5,407 bases of DNA from an uncultured Eubacteriales bacterium (GTDB taxonomy: Bacteria; Bacillota; Clostridia; Oscillospirales; Oscillospiraceae). The notes below the pieces were generated by a model. The model had not been told where the DNA came from and made no database searches. It saw only the letters and a program-made list of their open reading frames with translations. The DNA is taken from the NCBI GenBank assembly GCA_900556535.1, contig USPI01000103.1, positions 1 to 5,407 of the forward strand. The letters are read 5' to 3'. Both the position numbers and the translations under genes were made by a program. Position 1 is the first letter of the stretch. Every line of letters starts with the position of its first letter. This document shows positions 1 to 5,186 of this stretch, in pieces.

Positions 1-40
1 AAATCCTTGACCCCCGGTTCAAATCCGGGTGGCGCCTCCA
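1..40 (+). tRNA. tRNA-Cys, 3' part only (cut by window edge)
   Basis: Visible are the end of the anticodon arm, a 5-bp T stem CCCGG/CCGGG around the TTCAAAT loop (13-29), a 7-base acceptor strand TGGCGCC (30-36), discriminator T37 and an encoded CCA (38-40). The 5' half, including the anticodon, lies off the window. The acceptor strand implies a 5' end GGCGCCA, and that end with a U discriminator is the known pattern of bacterial tRNA-Cys. The arm sequence also closely resembles Firmicute tRNA-Cys as I remember it. tRNA-Gly can also carry U73, so the identity is likely but not proven without the anticodon. Confidence 0.82.
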
Positions 41-43
41 AAA

Positions 44-74
44 GCTCCGAATGCAATGCGTTCGGAGTCTTTTT
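44..74 (+). terminator. Intrinsic terminator after the tRNA
   Basis: CTCCGAA (45-51) pairs with TTCGGAG (61-67), and the stem can continue inward through T52/G60, G53/C59 and C54/G58 to a tight loop. A run TCTTTTT (68-74) follows at once. It starts three bases after the CCA end, so it ends the tRNA transcript and separates it from the downstream gene. Confidence 0.85.
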
Positions 75-145
75 ACGCCCATTTTGAGCCTCCGAGCCGT
101 CGATCACACCGTTTAAGCGTGAAATATTCCGTTACTTACAAAATC

Positions 146-172
146 GGGCGCAAAATTTCGGTAAATTTGCCC
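146..172. repeat. Imperfect AT-rich dyad upstream of the dehydrogenase promoter
   Basis: GCAAA (150-154) faces TTTGC (166-170) in an imperfect palindrome with a partly paired AAATTT...AAATTT centre. GGG (146-148) and CCC (170-172) allow some outward extension with bulges. The centre, near 160, lies about 60 bases before the likely transcription start, a usual place for an activator site. There is no T run, so it is not a terminator. Its function is unknown. Confidence 0.35.
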
Positions 173-184
173 TGCATGAAAATC

Positions 185-213
185 TTGACTCCGACTCGGT
201 TATAATAAATAAT
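185..213 (+). promoter_or_regulatory. Sigma-A-type promoter of the dehydrogenase gene
   Basis: TTGACT (185-190) and AATAAT (208-213) are separated by 17 bases and match the -35 and -10 consensus at five of six positions each. Transcription would start near 220, giving a leader of about 50 bases. The perfect TATAAT at 201-206 is only 10 bases from this -35 and has no better partner, so the 208-213 hexamer is preferred. Confidence 0.68.
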
Positions 214-226
214 AGTCTTGTAATGT

Positions 227-242
227 TGTTAAAATATTAACC
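227..242. promoter_or_regulatory. Candidate operator palindrome in the dehydrogenase leader
   Basis: GTTAA (228-232) and TTAAC (237-241) form a perfect inverted repeat around AATA. Read as Crp-type half sites this is TGTTA-N6-TAACC (227-242), the spacing typical of Crp/Fnr-family sites. It lies just downstream of the predicted start of transcription, a position that suits repression. Similar half sites occur upstream of the Crp/Fnr-type gene at 4336-4358. The region is AT-rich, so chance occurrence is possible. Confidence 0.4.
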
Positions 243-268
243 GCTATTAAAAACAAGGAGGCAATTTT

Positions 269-1357
269 ATGGATCGCAAAATCAGAGTCGTTCAGTACGG
301 TGCGGGCAAAATGAGCCGCTATCTTATGCGCTACGTTATCGAGCACGACGGTGAGCTGGTCGGCGCATTCTGCCGCAACAAGGGGCATATCGGCAAAGAT
401 GTCTCCGAGATAATCGGCGGCGGCTTCCCCCACGTCGGTATCACCGTGGAAAACTCCGCCGACGTTGACAGACGCATGGGCGAATTGAAGCCGGACGTGT
501 GCATAATCGCAACACGCAGCACCGTTGCGGAGCTTGAGGACATCTTCACCGTCTGCGCAAAGCACGGAGTCAACGCCATCACGACCTGCGAGGAGGCGCT
601 GTATCCGTGGAACTCCTCCCCTGCCCTGACGAAAAAACTCGATAAGCTCGCAAAGGAAGGCAACTGCACGCTCACGGGTGTGGGCTACTGCGACCTGTAT
701 TGGGGCACGATGGTCACGAACCTCGCCGGCTCCTCGCACAAGATAACGATGATAGAGGGCAGCAGCTGGTACAACGTAGAGGACTACGGTCTGGCTCTTG
801 CCGAGGGTCACGGCGCGGGGCTGAGCATCGAGGAGTTCAACAAGACCATAGGCTGCTACAATGAAACTCCCTCGGACGAAATGAAGCAGCTTGTCGAGAG
901 CGGACGGTATGTCCCCTCGTATATGTGGAACCAGAACGGCTGGCTGTGCAGCAAGATGGGGCTTCACATCACCTCGCAGACGCAAAAATGCATTCCCTGT
1001 GTCGACAAGGAGGATCTCAAGTCCGAAACTCTCGGCATAGTGGTCAAGGCGGGCGACGCAACGGGTATGCGCGCCATCGTCACGACCGAGACCGAGGAGG
1101 GCATAACTCTCGTGACCGAATGTGTGGGCAAGATATTTAACCCCGAGGAGACCGACAAAAATATTTGGACGCTCCACGGCGAGCCCGAGACCACCTGCAT
1201 CGTCAATGAGCCTGCTACCGTAGAGCTCACCTGCGCAACGCTCGTAAACCGCATACCGCAGCTTATAGACGCACCCGCGGGCTATGTCACGACCGACAAG
1301 TTCCCGTATAATGAGTATATGGTTCATCCGATGAACTTCTATGTCAAAACCAAATAA
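269..1357 (+). CDS. DapB-like NAD(P)-dependent dehydrogenase, 2,4-diaminopentanoate dehydrogenase type
   Basis: This 362-residue cytoplasmic protein starts with a Rossmann beta strand and the loop Y10-GAGKMS (11-16), as in the dihydrodipicolinate reductase N-terminal fold. The middle has conserved-looking segments TCEEALYPWNS (about 110-120), a G-x-GYCDLYWG stretch, and SSWYNVEDYGLALAEGHGAG. These resemble clostridial proteins annotated as 2,4-diaminopentanoate dehydrogenase (Ord), which acts in oxidative ornithine fermentation. It is much longer than true DapB (about 250-270 residues), so a lysine-pathway role is unlikely. The ATG is supported by AAGGAGG at 255-261, seven bases away. It has its own promoter and terminator and is monocistronic. 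None of the other ornithine fermentation genes is in the window, so the true substrate is open. Family assignment is good; substrate assignment is tentative. Confidence 0.8.
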   Translation: MDRKIRVVQYGAGKMSRYLMRYVIEHDGELVGAFCRNKGHIGKDVSEIIGGGFPHVGITVENSADVDRRMGELKPDVCIIATRSTVAELEDIFTVCAKHGVNAITTCEEALYPWNSSPALTKKLDKLAKEGNCTLTGVGYCDLYWGTMVTNLAGSSHKITMIEGSSWYNVEDYGLALAEGHGAGLSIEEFNKTIGCYNETPSDEMKQLVESGRYVPSYMWNQNGWLCSKMGLHITSQTQKCIPCVDKEDLKSETLGIVVKAGDATGMRAIVTTETEEGITLVTECVGKIFNPEETDKNIWTLHGEPETTCIVNEPATVELTCATLVNRIPQLIDAPAGYVTTDKFPYNEYMVHPMNFYVKTK

Positions 1358-1370
1358 GCAAAAACAGCTC

Positions 1371-1409
1371 GGGGACAGCGTCCGTCATGAACGCTGTCCC
1401 CTGTTTTTT
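1371..1409. terminator. Bidirectional intrinsic terminator after the dehydrogenase gene
   Basis: A perfect 11-bp stem, GGGGACAGCGT (1371-1381) with ACGCTGTCCCC (1391-1401), encloses a 9-base loop. On the plus strand a run of six T (1404-1409) follows two bases later and ends the gene that stops at 1357. On the minus strand a run of five T (complement of A1360-1364) lies a few bases beyond the stem. It can therefore also back up termination of the convergent oleate hydratase unit. Confidence 0.9.
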
Positions 1410-1422
1410 GTTGAGTGGCGTT

Positions 1423-1465
1423 ACCCTTTTTAAACCAAAGCCTACGGCTTTGATTTAAAAAGGGT
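1423..1465. repeat. Long near-perfect palindrome between convergent genes
   Basis: ACCCTTTTTAAA (1423-1434) pairs with TTTAAAAAGGGT (1454-1465). After one C/A mismatch (1435/1453) the stem continues with CAAAGCC (1436-1442) against GGCTTTG (1446-1452) around a 3-base loop TAC. That makes 19 pairs in 43 bases. No T run follows on either strand outside the stem. Its last four bases (1462-1465) are also the start of the next hairpin, so the two folds exclude each other. It may be a copy of a dispersed palindromic repeat, or a processing or strand-separation element. Confidence 0.7.
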
Positions 1466-1487
1466 GCGGCGTGGGAGAGCCGCACCC
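1457..1487 (-). terminator. ohyA: Intrinsic terminator of the oleate hydratase transcript
   Basis: Read on the minus strand, GGGTGCGGC (1487-1479) and GCCGCACCC (1470-1462) make a perfect 9-bp GC-rich stem with an 8-base loop. TTTTT (1461-1457) follows directly. This is a textbook intrinsic terminator about 47 bases after the hydratase stop codon. The T run is itself part of the longer palindrome at 1423-1465. Confidence 0.85.
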
Positions 1488-1533
1488 AAGACCTCCGCTT
1501 TTTTGATAAAAACCGGGGGCAACACTGATTTGA

Positions 1534-3309
1534 TTATACGATGCCGTATTTCTTGAGCAGGTCTACGACGACGTTATTCGTCAGAGGCTCCTTGAGCAGA
1601 CCGAGGATCGGCATGATGCTCGGGAGGAGGAATTCGGCAGGCTTCTTGCCGTCAAGGAGCTTGCTCGTTGCGTACAGCAGGTCGCGCACGTCATACACGG
1701 AGCCCCAGACCTCGGGCACGCCGCGGTCGACGTTGCAGAGGGTGTAGACAGCTTCCATGCCGGTGCGGATGGAGTACTCGGTGGTGAACACGGTGTCGCG
1801 CGGGGTGTCGGCAAACTGACCGACGAATGCGAGGTTCACGGAGCCCTCCGGAACTACCTTCGGACGGTCGCCCTCTGCTCTGGGCATGAAGAAGGTCGTG
1901 ACATAAGGCATCATGCACGGCGTGGTGTTGCACTCGTTCGTTGCAAGATCCATGATCTGATCCTCGGGGATACCGATGTGGTAGAGCCACTCTGCCGCAA
2001 GCTCAATGCCGGTGCACTGATACATGGGCTTTTTGATGAAGTCGCCTTCATCGTCCCAGCAGTTAAGACCGTAGACCCAGATAAGGCAATGATCCTCGGG
2101 CTGCTCCTGGAACTGACCCTGACGGTTTATGGTCCAGCTTACGAGCCAGCTCGAATCGCGGCAGGTGACAATACCGCCGGTGACGACCTTGCCGGAGAGC
2201 GGGTCGCGCTTGCAGATCTTCTGAATGGCATCGAGTATCTGCTTGTTTGCGGTATCGACCGTCCAGGACTCCCAGGAGGTCTCCTTGATGCCCGCGAAGA
2301 ACTTCTCGGGGCGGCCGAAGGCGGGATCCTGTGCGGCTATCTTCTTCCACATCTCGATGGAGGGGCCTTCGCCGTTTTTAACGGTGACGACCGGAGCGTG
2401 GGTGTTGTCGCCGTATGCCGAGGCATCGCCCTGGCAGCCGTTGGTGCAGATGACGAGGTCATTTTCGGTCAGGTCGATGACCTTCTCAACGCCGCCCTGC
2501 GTGTATTCTATCTTCTTTGCGACCTTCTTCTCGGGAGTGCAGTCGCAAACGATGTTGGTAACGGTCGTGTCATAGAGGATCTTGCCGCCGTGGTCGGTGA
2601 TGTACTTGCACATGGGCAGGATCATGCTTTCATACTGGTTATAGCGGGTGAAGCGCAGTGCGCTCAGGTCGGGCAGACCGTCGATGTGGTGGATGTAGCG
2701 CTGCAGGTACAGCTTCATCTCAAGGGCGCTGTGCCATTTTTCAAAGGCGAACATGGTCTGCCAGTAGGTCCAGAAGTTCGTCTCATAGAACTCATCGTCG
2801 AATACGTCGTCGATCTTCTTGTCCTCAAGTGACTTGTTGGTCGCCATGAACAGCTTCAGAAGCTGGGTCGCGGCGCCGGGGGTAAGGCCGTACTTTCTGT
2901 CGGTGTGCGCGTCCTGACCCTGTTTTTCGGTGACGCGGCACAGGGAGAAGTTCGGGTCCTCCTTATTCAGATGGTAGTACTCGGAGAAAACGGTCTCGCC
3001 GGGGTTGACGATGGAGGGGATGGATTTGAACAGATCCCACATACACTCGAAGTGGTTATCCATCTCGCGGCCGCCGCGCATTATGAAGCCCTTGGTCGCG
3101 TCATAAATGCCGTCGCAGGAGCCGCCTGCCAGAGGAAGATGCTCAAAAAGGGTGATGTGCTCGCCGGGCATCTGAGCGTCACGGATGAGGAAGCACGCCG
3201 CCGCAAGGCCCGCAAGACCGGTGCCTACGATATAGGCGGATTTTTCGTCGATACCTTCGGGCTTTTTCGGGGTAGCAAATGCTTCATAGTTGCCGCTGCT
3301 GTAATACAT
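1534..3309 (-). CDS. ohyA: Oleate hydratase (FAD-dependent fatty acid hydratase, MCRA family)
   Basis: This 591-residue protein adds water to the cis-9 double bond of oleate and related unsaturated fatty acids to give 10-hydroxy acids (EC 4.2.1.53). The protein is soluble and works at the inner face of the membrane. Near the N terminus are MYYSSGNYEAF, the FAD-binding GTGLAG (29-34), and RGGREMDNHFEC (78-89). Glu82 and Tyr201 match the catalytic residues described in Staphylococcus aureus OhyA, and the length matches full-length family members. The C terminus ends in a short basic/hydrophobic tail, as in enzymes that touch membranes. The ATG at 3309 is chosen because GGAGG lies seven bases before it. 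An in-frame GTG at 3345 would add 12 residues unlike the family. It is preceded by the ferredoxin gene (61-base gap) and ends in a strong terminator. FAD is structural and not consumed, but reduced FAD speeds the reaction, which makes the ferredoxin neighbour notable. The usual role is detoxifying unsaturated fatty acids. Confidence 0.96.
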   Translation of the reverse strand: MYYSSGNYEAFATPKKPEGIDEKSAYIVGTGLAGLAAACFLIRDAQMPGEHITLFEHLPLAGGSCDGIYDATKGFIMRGGREMDNHFECMWDLFKSIPSIVNPGETVFSEYYHLNKEDPNFSLCRVTEKQGQDAHTDRKYGLTPGAATQLLKLFMATNKSLEDKKIDDVFDDEFYETNFWTYWQTMFAFEKWHSALEMKLYLQRYIHHIDGLPDLSALRFTRYNQYESMILPMCKYITDHGGKILYDTTVTNIVCDCTPEKKVAKKIEYTQGGVEKVIDLTENDLVICTNGCQGDASAYGDNTHAPVVTVKNGEGPSIEMWKKIAAQDPAFGRPEKFFAGIKETSWESWTVDTANKQILDAIQKICKRDPLSGKVVTGGIVTCRDSSWLVSWTINRQGQFQEQPEDHCLIWVYGLNCWDDEGDFIKKPMYQCTGIELAAEWLYHIGIPEDQIMDLATNECNTTPCMMPYVTTFFMPRAEGDRPKVVPEGSVNLAFVGQFADTPRDTVFTTEYSIRTGMEAVYTLCNVDRGVPEVWGSVYDVRDLLYATSKLLDGKKPAEFLLPSIMPILGLLKEPLTNNVVVDLLKKYGIV

Positions 3310-3339
3310 TGTGGTTCCTCCTGAATAATAATATTTTGT

Positions 3340-3354
3340 CTGCACGTGGTGCAG
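3340..3354 (-). repeat. Small hairpin between ferredoxin and hydratase genes
   Basis: CTGCAC (3340-3345) and GTGCAG (3349-3354) form a 6-bp inverted repeat with a 3-base loop in the 61-base gap. On the transcribed strand it is followed by ACAAAATATT with no T run, so it is not a normal terminator. It could tune the ratio of ferredoxin to hydratase by partial termination or RNA processing. No promoter is evident in the gap, which favours co-transcription. Confidence 0.4.
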
Positions 3355-3370
3355 TAAGGTACAGGATGCT

Positions 3371-3544
3371 TCAGCGCTTCTCGATGGCTCTTATCGGGCA
3401 GGCCAGATAGCACGCGCCGCAGCGGATGCATCTTTCCTGATCGATAACCATCGGCTTTTTCGCAGTGTCAATGCAGTCAACGGGGCATTTTGAATGGCAG
3501 CCTCCGCAGCCTGCACAGCGCTCGCTGATAAAATAAGTTTCCAC
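3371..3544 (-). CDS. 2[4Fe-4S] ferredoxin, clostridial type, GTG start
   Basis: This small electron carrier has 57 residues, close to the usual 55 of clostridial ferredoxins. Two classic cluster motifs are visible: Cys10, 13, 16 and 20 followed by Pro21 (CAGCGGCHSKCP), and Cys39, 42, 45 and 49 followed by Pro50 (CIRCGACYLACP). Such proteins carry low-potential electrons in the cytoplasm. An extra cysteine, Cys24, follows the first motif. The GTG at 3544 is chosen because GGAAGGA (3552-3558) sits seven bases upstream and the resulting N terminus (ETYFISERC) matches the family. An ATG at 3649 overlapping the stop of the upstream gene would add 35 residues but lacks a ribosome binding site. The gene is 98 bases after the Crp/Fnr-type gene and 61 before oleate hydratase. 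A dedicated role as electron donor to the hydratase flavin is inference from position. Confidence 0.9.
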   Translation of the reverse strand: METYFISERCAGCGGCHSKCPVDCIDTAKKPMVIDQERCIRCGACYLACPIRAIEKR

Positions 3545-3576
3545 AGTGTTGTCCTTCCGGTATCTGCTTTTCGGTA

Positions 3577-3610
3577 CACTGCGGCGGAAGCTCCCACAAC
3601 CGCCGCAGTG
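3577..3610 (-). promoter_or_regulatory. Strong hairpin in the leader between regulator and ferredoxin genes
   Basis: CACTGCGGCGG (3577-3587) and CCGCCGCAGTG (3600-3610) make a perfect GC-rich 11-bp stem with a 12-base loop. No T tract follows on either strand, so it is not a standard intrinsic terminator. It lies 33 bases after the regulator stop and 32 bases before the ferredoxin start. It could protect the ferredoxin-hydratase mRNA from decay, mark a processing site, or act as a weak or factor-dependent terminator that sets expression below the regulator. Confidence 0.6.
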
Positions 3611-3642
3611 CGAAGAGGGGGATATTTGAAGCTGAGCTGAAC

Positions 3643-4296
3643 TCAGCATCCGGCCATATCGGCAAGACCTCTCCTATCGAGGATATATATTCTCCCGCGT
3701 CCGGTGCGTATAAACCCGGTATCGCGCAAATGGTCAATTTCACGGCTTACGACGACGCGCGTCGTGCCGAGGCTGTTTGCTATCTCCTCGTGCGTTATCT
3801 CGATAACGTCGCGCCCATCCATGACAAGCTCGCGCGCTATGCAGTTGCGCAGGCTGTTGAACATACAGTAGGACACGTTATTGAGTATCTTCTGCGCCGT
3901 TTTTGCACAGGTCTCGAACACGAATCTCGCAAACTGCGGCTCCTCATACGCGACCGGAGCCATGTCCGAGCGCTGCAAATACGCAAGATGCGTCGTGCCG
4001 AGCGCCTGCAAGGACGGCACCACGTCCGTTTCGCTCGCGTTGTCGACCGTCATGATACTGAACGCGTCGCCCTCGTTTAAGACGAACAGGGTCATTTCGC
4101 GCCCCGCGTCGGAGGCAAGGTACACCCTCAGCGCACCGCCGAGCACGAAGATTATCCCGTCTTTTTTGACGGTTTTGAAGATCACGTTCTCCCCGCGCCT
4201 GTAGCTGCGAAAGATCGTGTTACTGTCAAGCTGCCGTCTGTGCGCCTCGCTGAGCTCCTCCCAGAACGCAACGCAGTCGGCAATGCAGTGCTTCAT
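3643..4296 (-). CDS. Crp/Fnr-family transcriptional regulator
   Basis: The 217 residues are normal for the family. An N-terminal cyclic-nucleotide-like beta barrel spans roughly 20-115 (F29..R33-RGENVIF, GIIFVLGGALRVY, GREMTLFVLNEGDAF). A dimer helix follows (about 117-155), then a winged helix-turn-helix at about 164-206, with recognition helix TTRVVVSREIDHLR (178-191). The Glu found three residues before the Ser/Gly-Arg pair in Crp and Fnr is Val181 here, while Arg180 and Arg185 are kept. The canonical cAMP phosphate-binding signature (an Arg-Ser pair) is absent. Cysteines are at 4, 8, 130, 144, 152 and 217, which is not the four-cysteine iron-sulfur pattern of E. coli Fnr, so the signal is unknown. 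The ATG at 4296 has GGTGGAG just upstream; extension to 4416 lacks a ribosome binding site. It probably controls the downstream ferredoxin and hydratase genes and perhaps itself. Confidence 0.9.
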   Translation of the reverse strand: MKHCIADCVAFWEELSEAHRRQLDSNTIFRSYRRGENVIFKTVKKDGIIFVLGGALRVYLASDAGREMTLFVLNEGDAFSIMTVDNASETDVVPSLQALGTTHLAYLQRSDMAPVAYEEPQFARFVFETCAKTAQKILNNVSYCMFNSLRNCIARELVMDGRDVIEITHEEIANSLGTTRVVVSREIDHLRDTGFIRTGRGRIYILDRRGLADMAGC

Positions 4297-4332
4297 ATTT
4301 ATCACTCCACCAAATATTTTTGCTCCCACGGA

Positions 4333-4360
4333 AGTATATGTTATAGCCACTAACATATGC
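4333..4360. promoter_or_regulatory. Candidate operator: perfect 8-bp inverted repeat before the Crp/Fnr-type gene
   Basis: ATATGTTA (4336-4343) and TAACATAT (4351-4358) are perfect inverted repeats with a 7-base spacer, and G4334/C4360 extend the symmetry. As half sites this is TGTTA-N7-TAACA, one base wider than the normal Crp spacing. On the minus strand a possible -10 hexamer TATACT (4338-4333) overlaps one arm, but I see no convincing -35. A site placed over the promoter, 40 bases upstream of the start codon, fits autoregulation by the gene product. Binding by a different regulator is equally possible. Confidence 0.5.
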
Positions 4361-4450
4361 CACCAAAAAAATTTGTGCGGAACTTTGCTTTCTTTTATTT
4401 GTCTGAATTTTATCAAATCCTATCCGGATTTCTGCACCTTTTGTTACGCA

Positions 4451-4468
4451 ACTATTGAAATAAATAGT
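4451..4468 (-). repeat. Weak AT-rich hairpin after tetR
   Basis: ACTATT (4451-4456) pairs with AATAGT (4463-4468) around a 6-base loop, 33 bases past the tetR stop codon. On the minus strand it is followed by TGCGTAAC rather than a T run, so it is at best a poor terminator. No better terminator is seen in the AT-rich gap 4297-4500, so read-through from tetR into the Crp/Fnr-type gene is possible. Confidence 0.3.
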
Positions 4469-4500
4469 CATGATGTGAAGTTTGTATAAATCATATAAAC

Positions 4501-5127
4501 TTATGTGTCCGCTTTTATATATCTTGCCAATACGTCGGAATAGAACATCAGCTTTTCGGTCGTGCTGACCTCGTATTCTGTGCCCTTGAAGATGTCGACG
4601 CCGGTGTAGGCGTTTATCATAAGCTGAAGGAACATGCGTGTATTGAGATCGGGGCGGACGGAGCCGTCGTCAATGCCTTCCTCGATCGCCTTGGCGGAGG
4701 GGATGGGTATCTCGCGGTCGTAAAACTGCCAGAAGATTTTATCCATGTCAATGTCACCGGCTTCGGGCGAGGTGGTGTAGCTCAGCATTTCGCGCGTGTA
4801 CCGGTACCATTCGGGGAAGGTGATATAGGTGCTGTTATAATCCGCCATTGCCGCGAGGCAGCGGTCGTACCCGGTGTGAAGATTTTTCACCCGCTCCTGA
4901 TAGCGCGCCATGAAGCCCTCGTAGAACACGACCAGCGCGTCACGCCACACGGCGAGCACAAGGCTGTCCTTCGTGCCGAAGTAGCGGTATACGGACATGG
5001 GGGTAAGTCCGGCTTCGCGCGCGATACGGTTTATAGACGTTGCGGCGACACCCTCAGATATAAAGAGCGACTGTGCAGCCTTTATTACTTTTTGTATGTT
5101 CTGATCTCTTTCTTTGGAAGCGGCCAT
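4501..5127 (-). CDS. TetR/AcrR-family transcriptional regulator
   Basis: This 208-residue protein has the usual TetR length. The N-terminal DNA-binding domain is clear at about 8-60: QNIQKVIKAAQSLFISEG, then ATSINRIAREAGLTPMSVYRYF (29-50), then GTKDSLVLAVW. The recognition helix is TPMSVYRYF. The rest is an all-helical ligand-binding and dimer domain with no recognisable ligand signature. Start ATG at 5127 is supported by GGAGG ending seven bases before it and by a promoter (5153-5181) that leaves only about a 20-base leader. The frame stays open upstream to 5331, but that part lies beyond the promoter. It is upstream of, and in the same direction as, the regulator-ferredoxin-hydratase genes and divergent from the gene at 5355. 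TetR proteins often sense lipophilic molecules, so a fatty acid ligand is plausible but unproven. Confidence 0.92.
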   Translation of the reverse strand: MAASKERDQNIQKVIKAAQSLFISEGVAATSINRIAREAGLTPMSVYRYFGTKDSLVLAVWRDALVVFYEGFMARYQERVKNLHTGYDRCLAAMADYNSTYITFPEWYRYTREMLSYTTSPEAGDIDMDKIFWQFYDREIPIPSAKAIEEGIDDGSVRPDLNTRMFLQLMINAYTGVDIFKGTEYEVSTTEKLMFYSDVLARYIKADT

Positions 5128-5152
5128 GTTATACCTCCGTGCGGTTTCCTTC

Positions 5153-5181
5153 AGTTTAACCCGCAGAAGGCCGCGCGTCAA
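5153..5181 (-). promoter_or_regulatory. Sigma-A-type promoter of tetR
   Basis: On the minus strand TTGACG (5181-5176) and TAAACT (5158-5153) are 17 bases apart, matching five and four consensus positions. Transcription would start near 5146, about 20 bases before the ATG and just upstream of the GGAGG. This supports the chosen tetR start. Confidence 0.65.
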
Positions 5182-5186
5182 TAGTT

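Noticed and set aside
185..206. TTGACT paired with the perfect TATAAT at 201-206 as a promoter
   Set aside because: The spacer would be only 10 bases; AATAAT at 208-213 gives the proper 17.
200..1327. A long open frame of about 375 codons on the minus strand opposite the dehydrogenase gene
   Set aside because: It mirrors the codon bias of the real plus-strand gene, has no matching family features, and crosses the promoter region and leader of that gene.
1340..1485. A minus-strand frame of about 48 codons starting at a GTG after a GGAGGT in the convergent gap
   Set aside because: It is made almost wholly of the terminators and palindrome and resembles no protein; the GGAGGT is likely coincidence.
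1978..2832. A 284-codon plus-strand open frame inside the hydratase gene
   Set aside because: It is a shadow of the strongly supported ohyA frame; its translation is low-complexity and matches no family I recognise.
3310..3345. Upstream GTG start for oleate hydratase adding 12 residues
   Set aside because: The GGAGG lies inside this stretch, directly before the ATG at 3309, and the N terminus from 3309 matches known family members.
3545..3649. Longer ferredoxin starting at an ATG that overlaps the regulator stop codon
   Set aside because: There is no ribosome binding site, the added part is encoded by the hairpin, and the GTG at 3544 has a good site and the right family length. Translational coupling is not fully excluded.
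4297..4416. N-terminal extension of the Crp/Fnr-type protein
   Set aside because: The extension would cover the AT-rich palindrome and has no ribosome binding site; the ATG at 4296 follows GGTGGAG and gives the normal family length.
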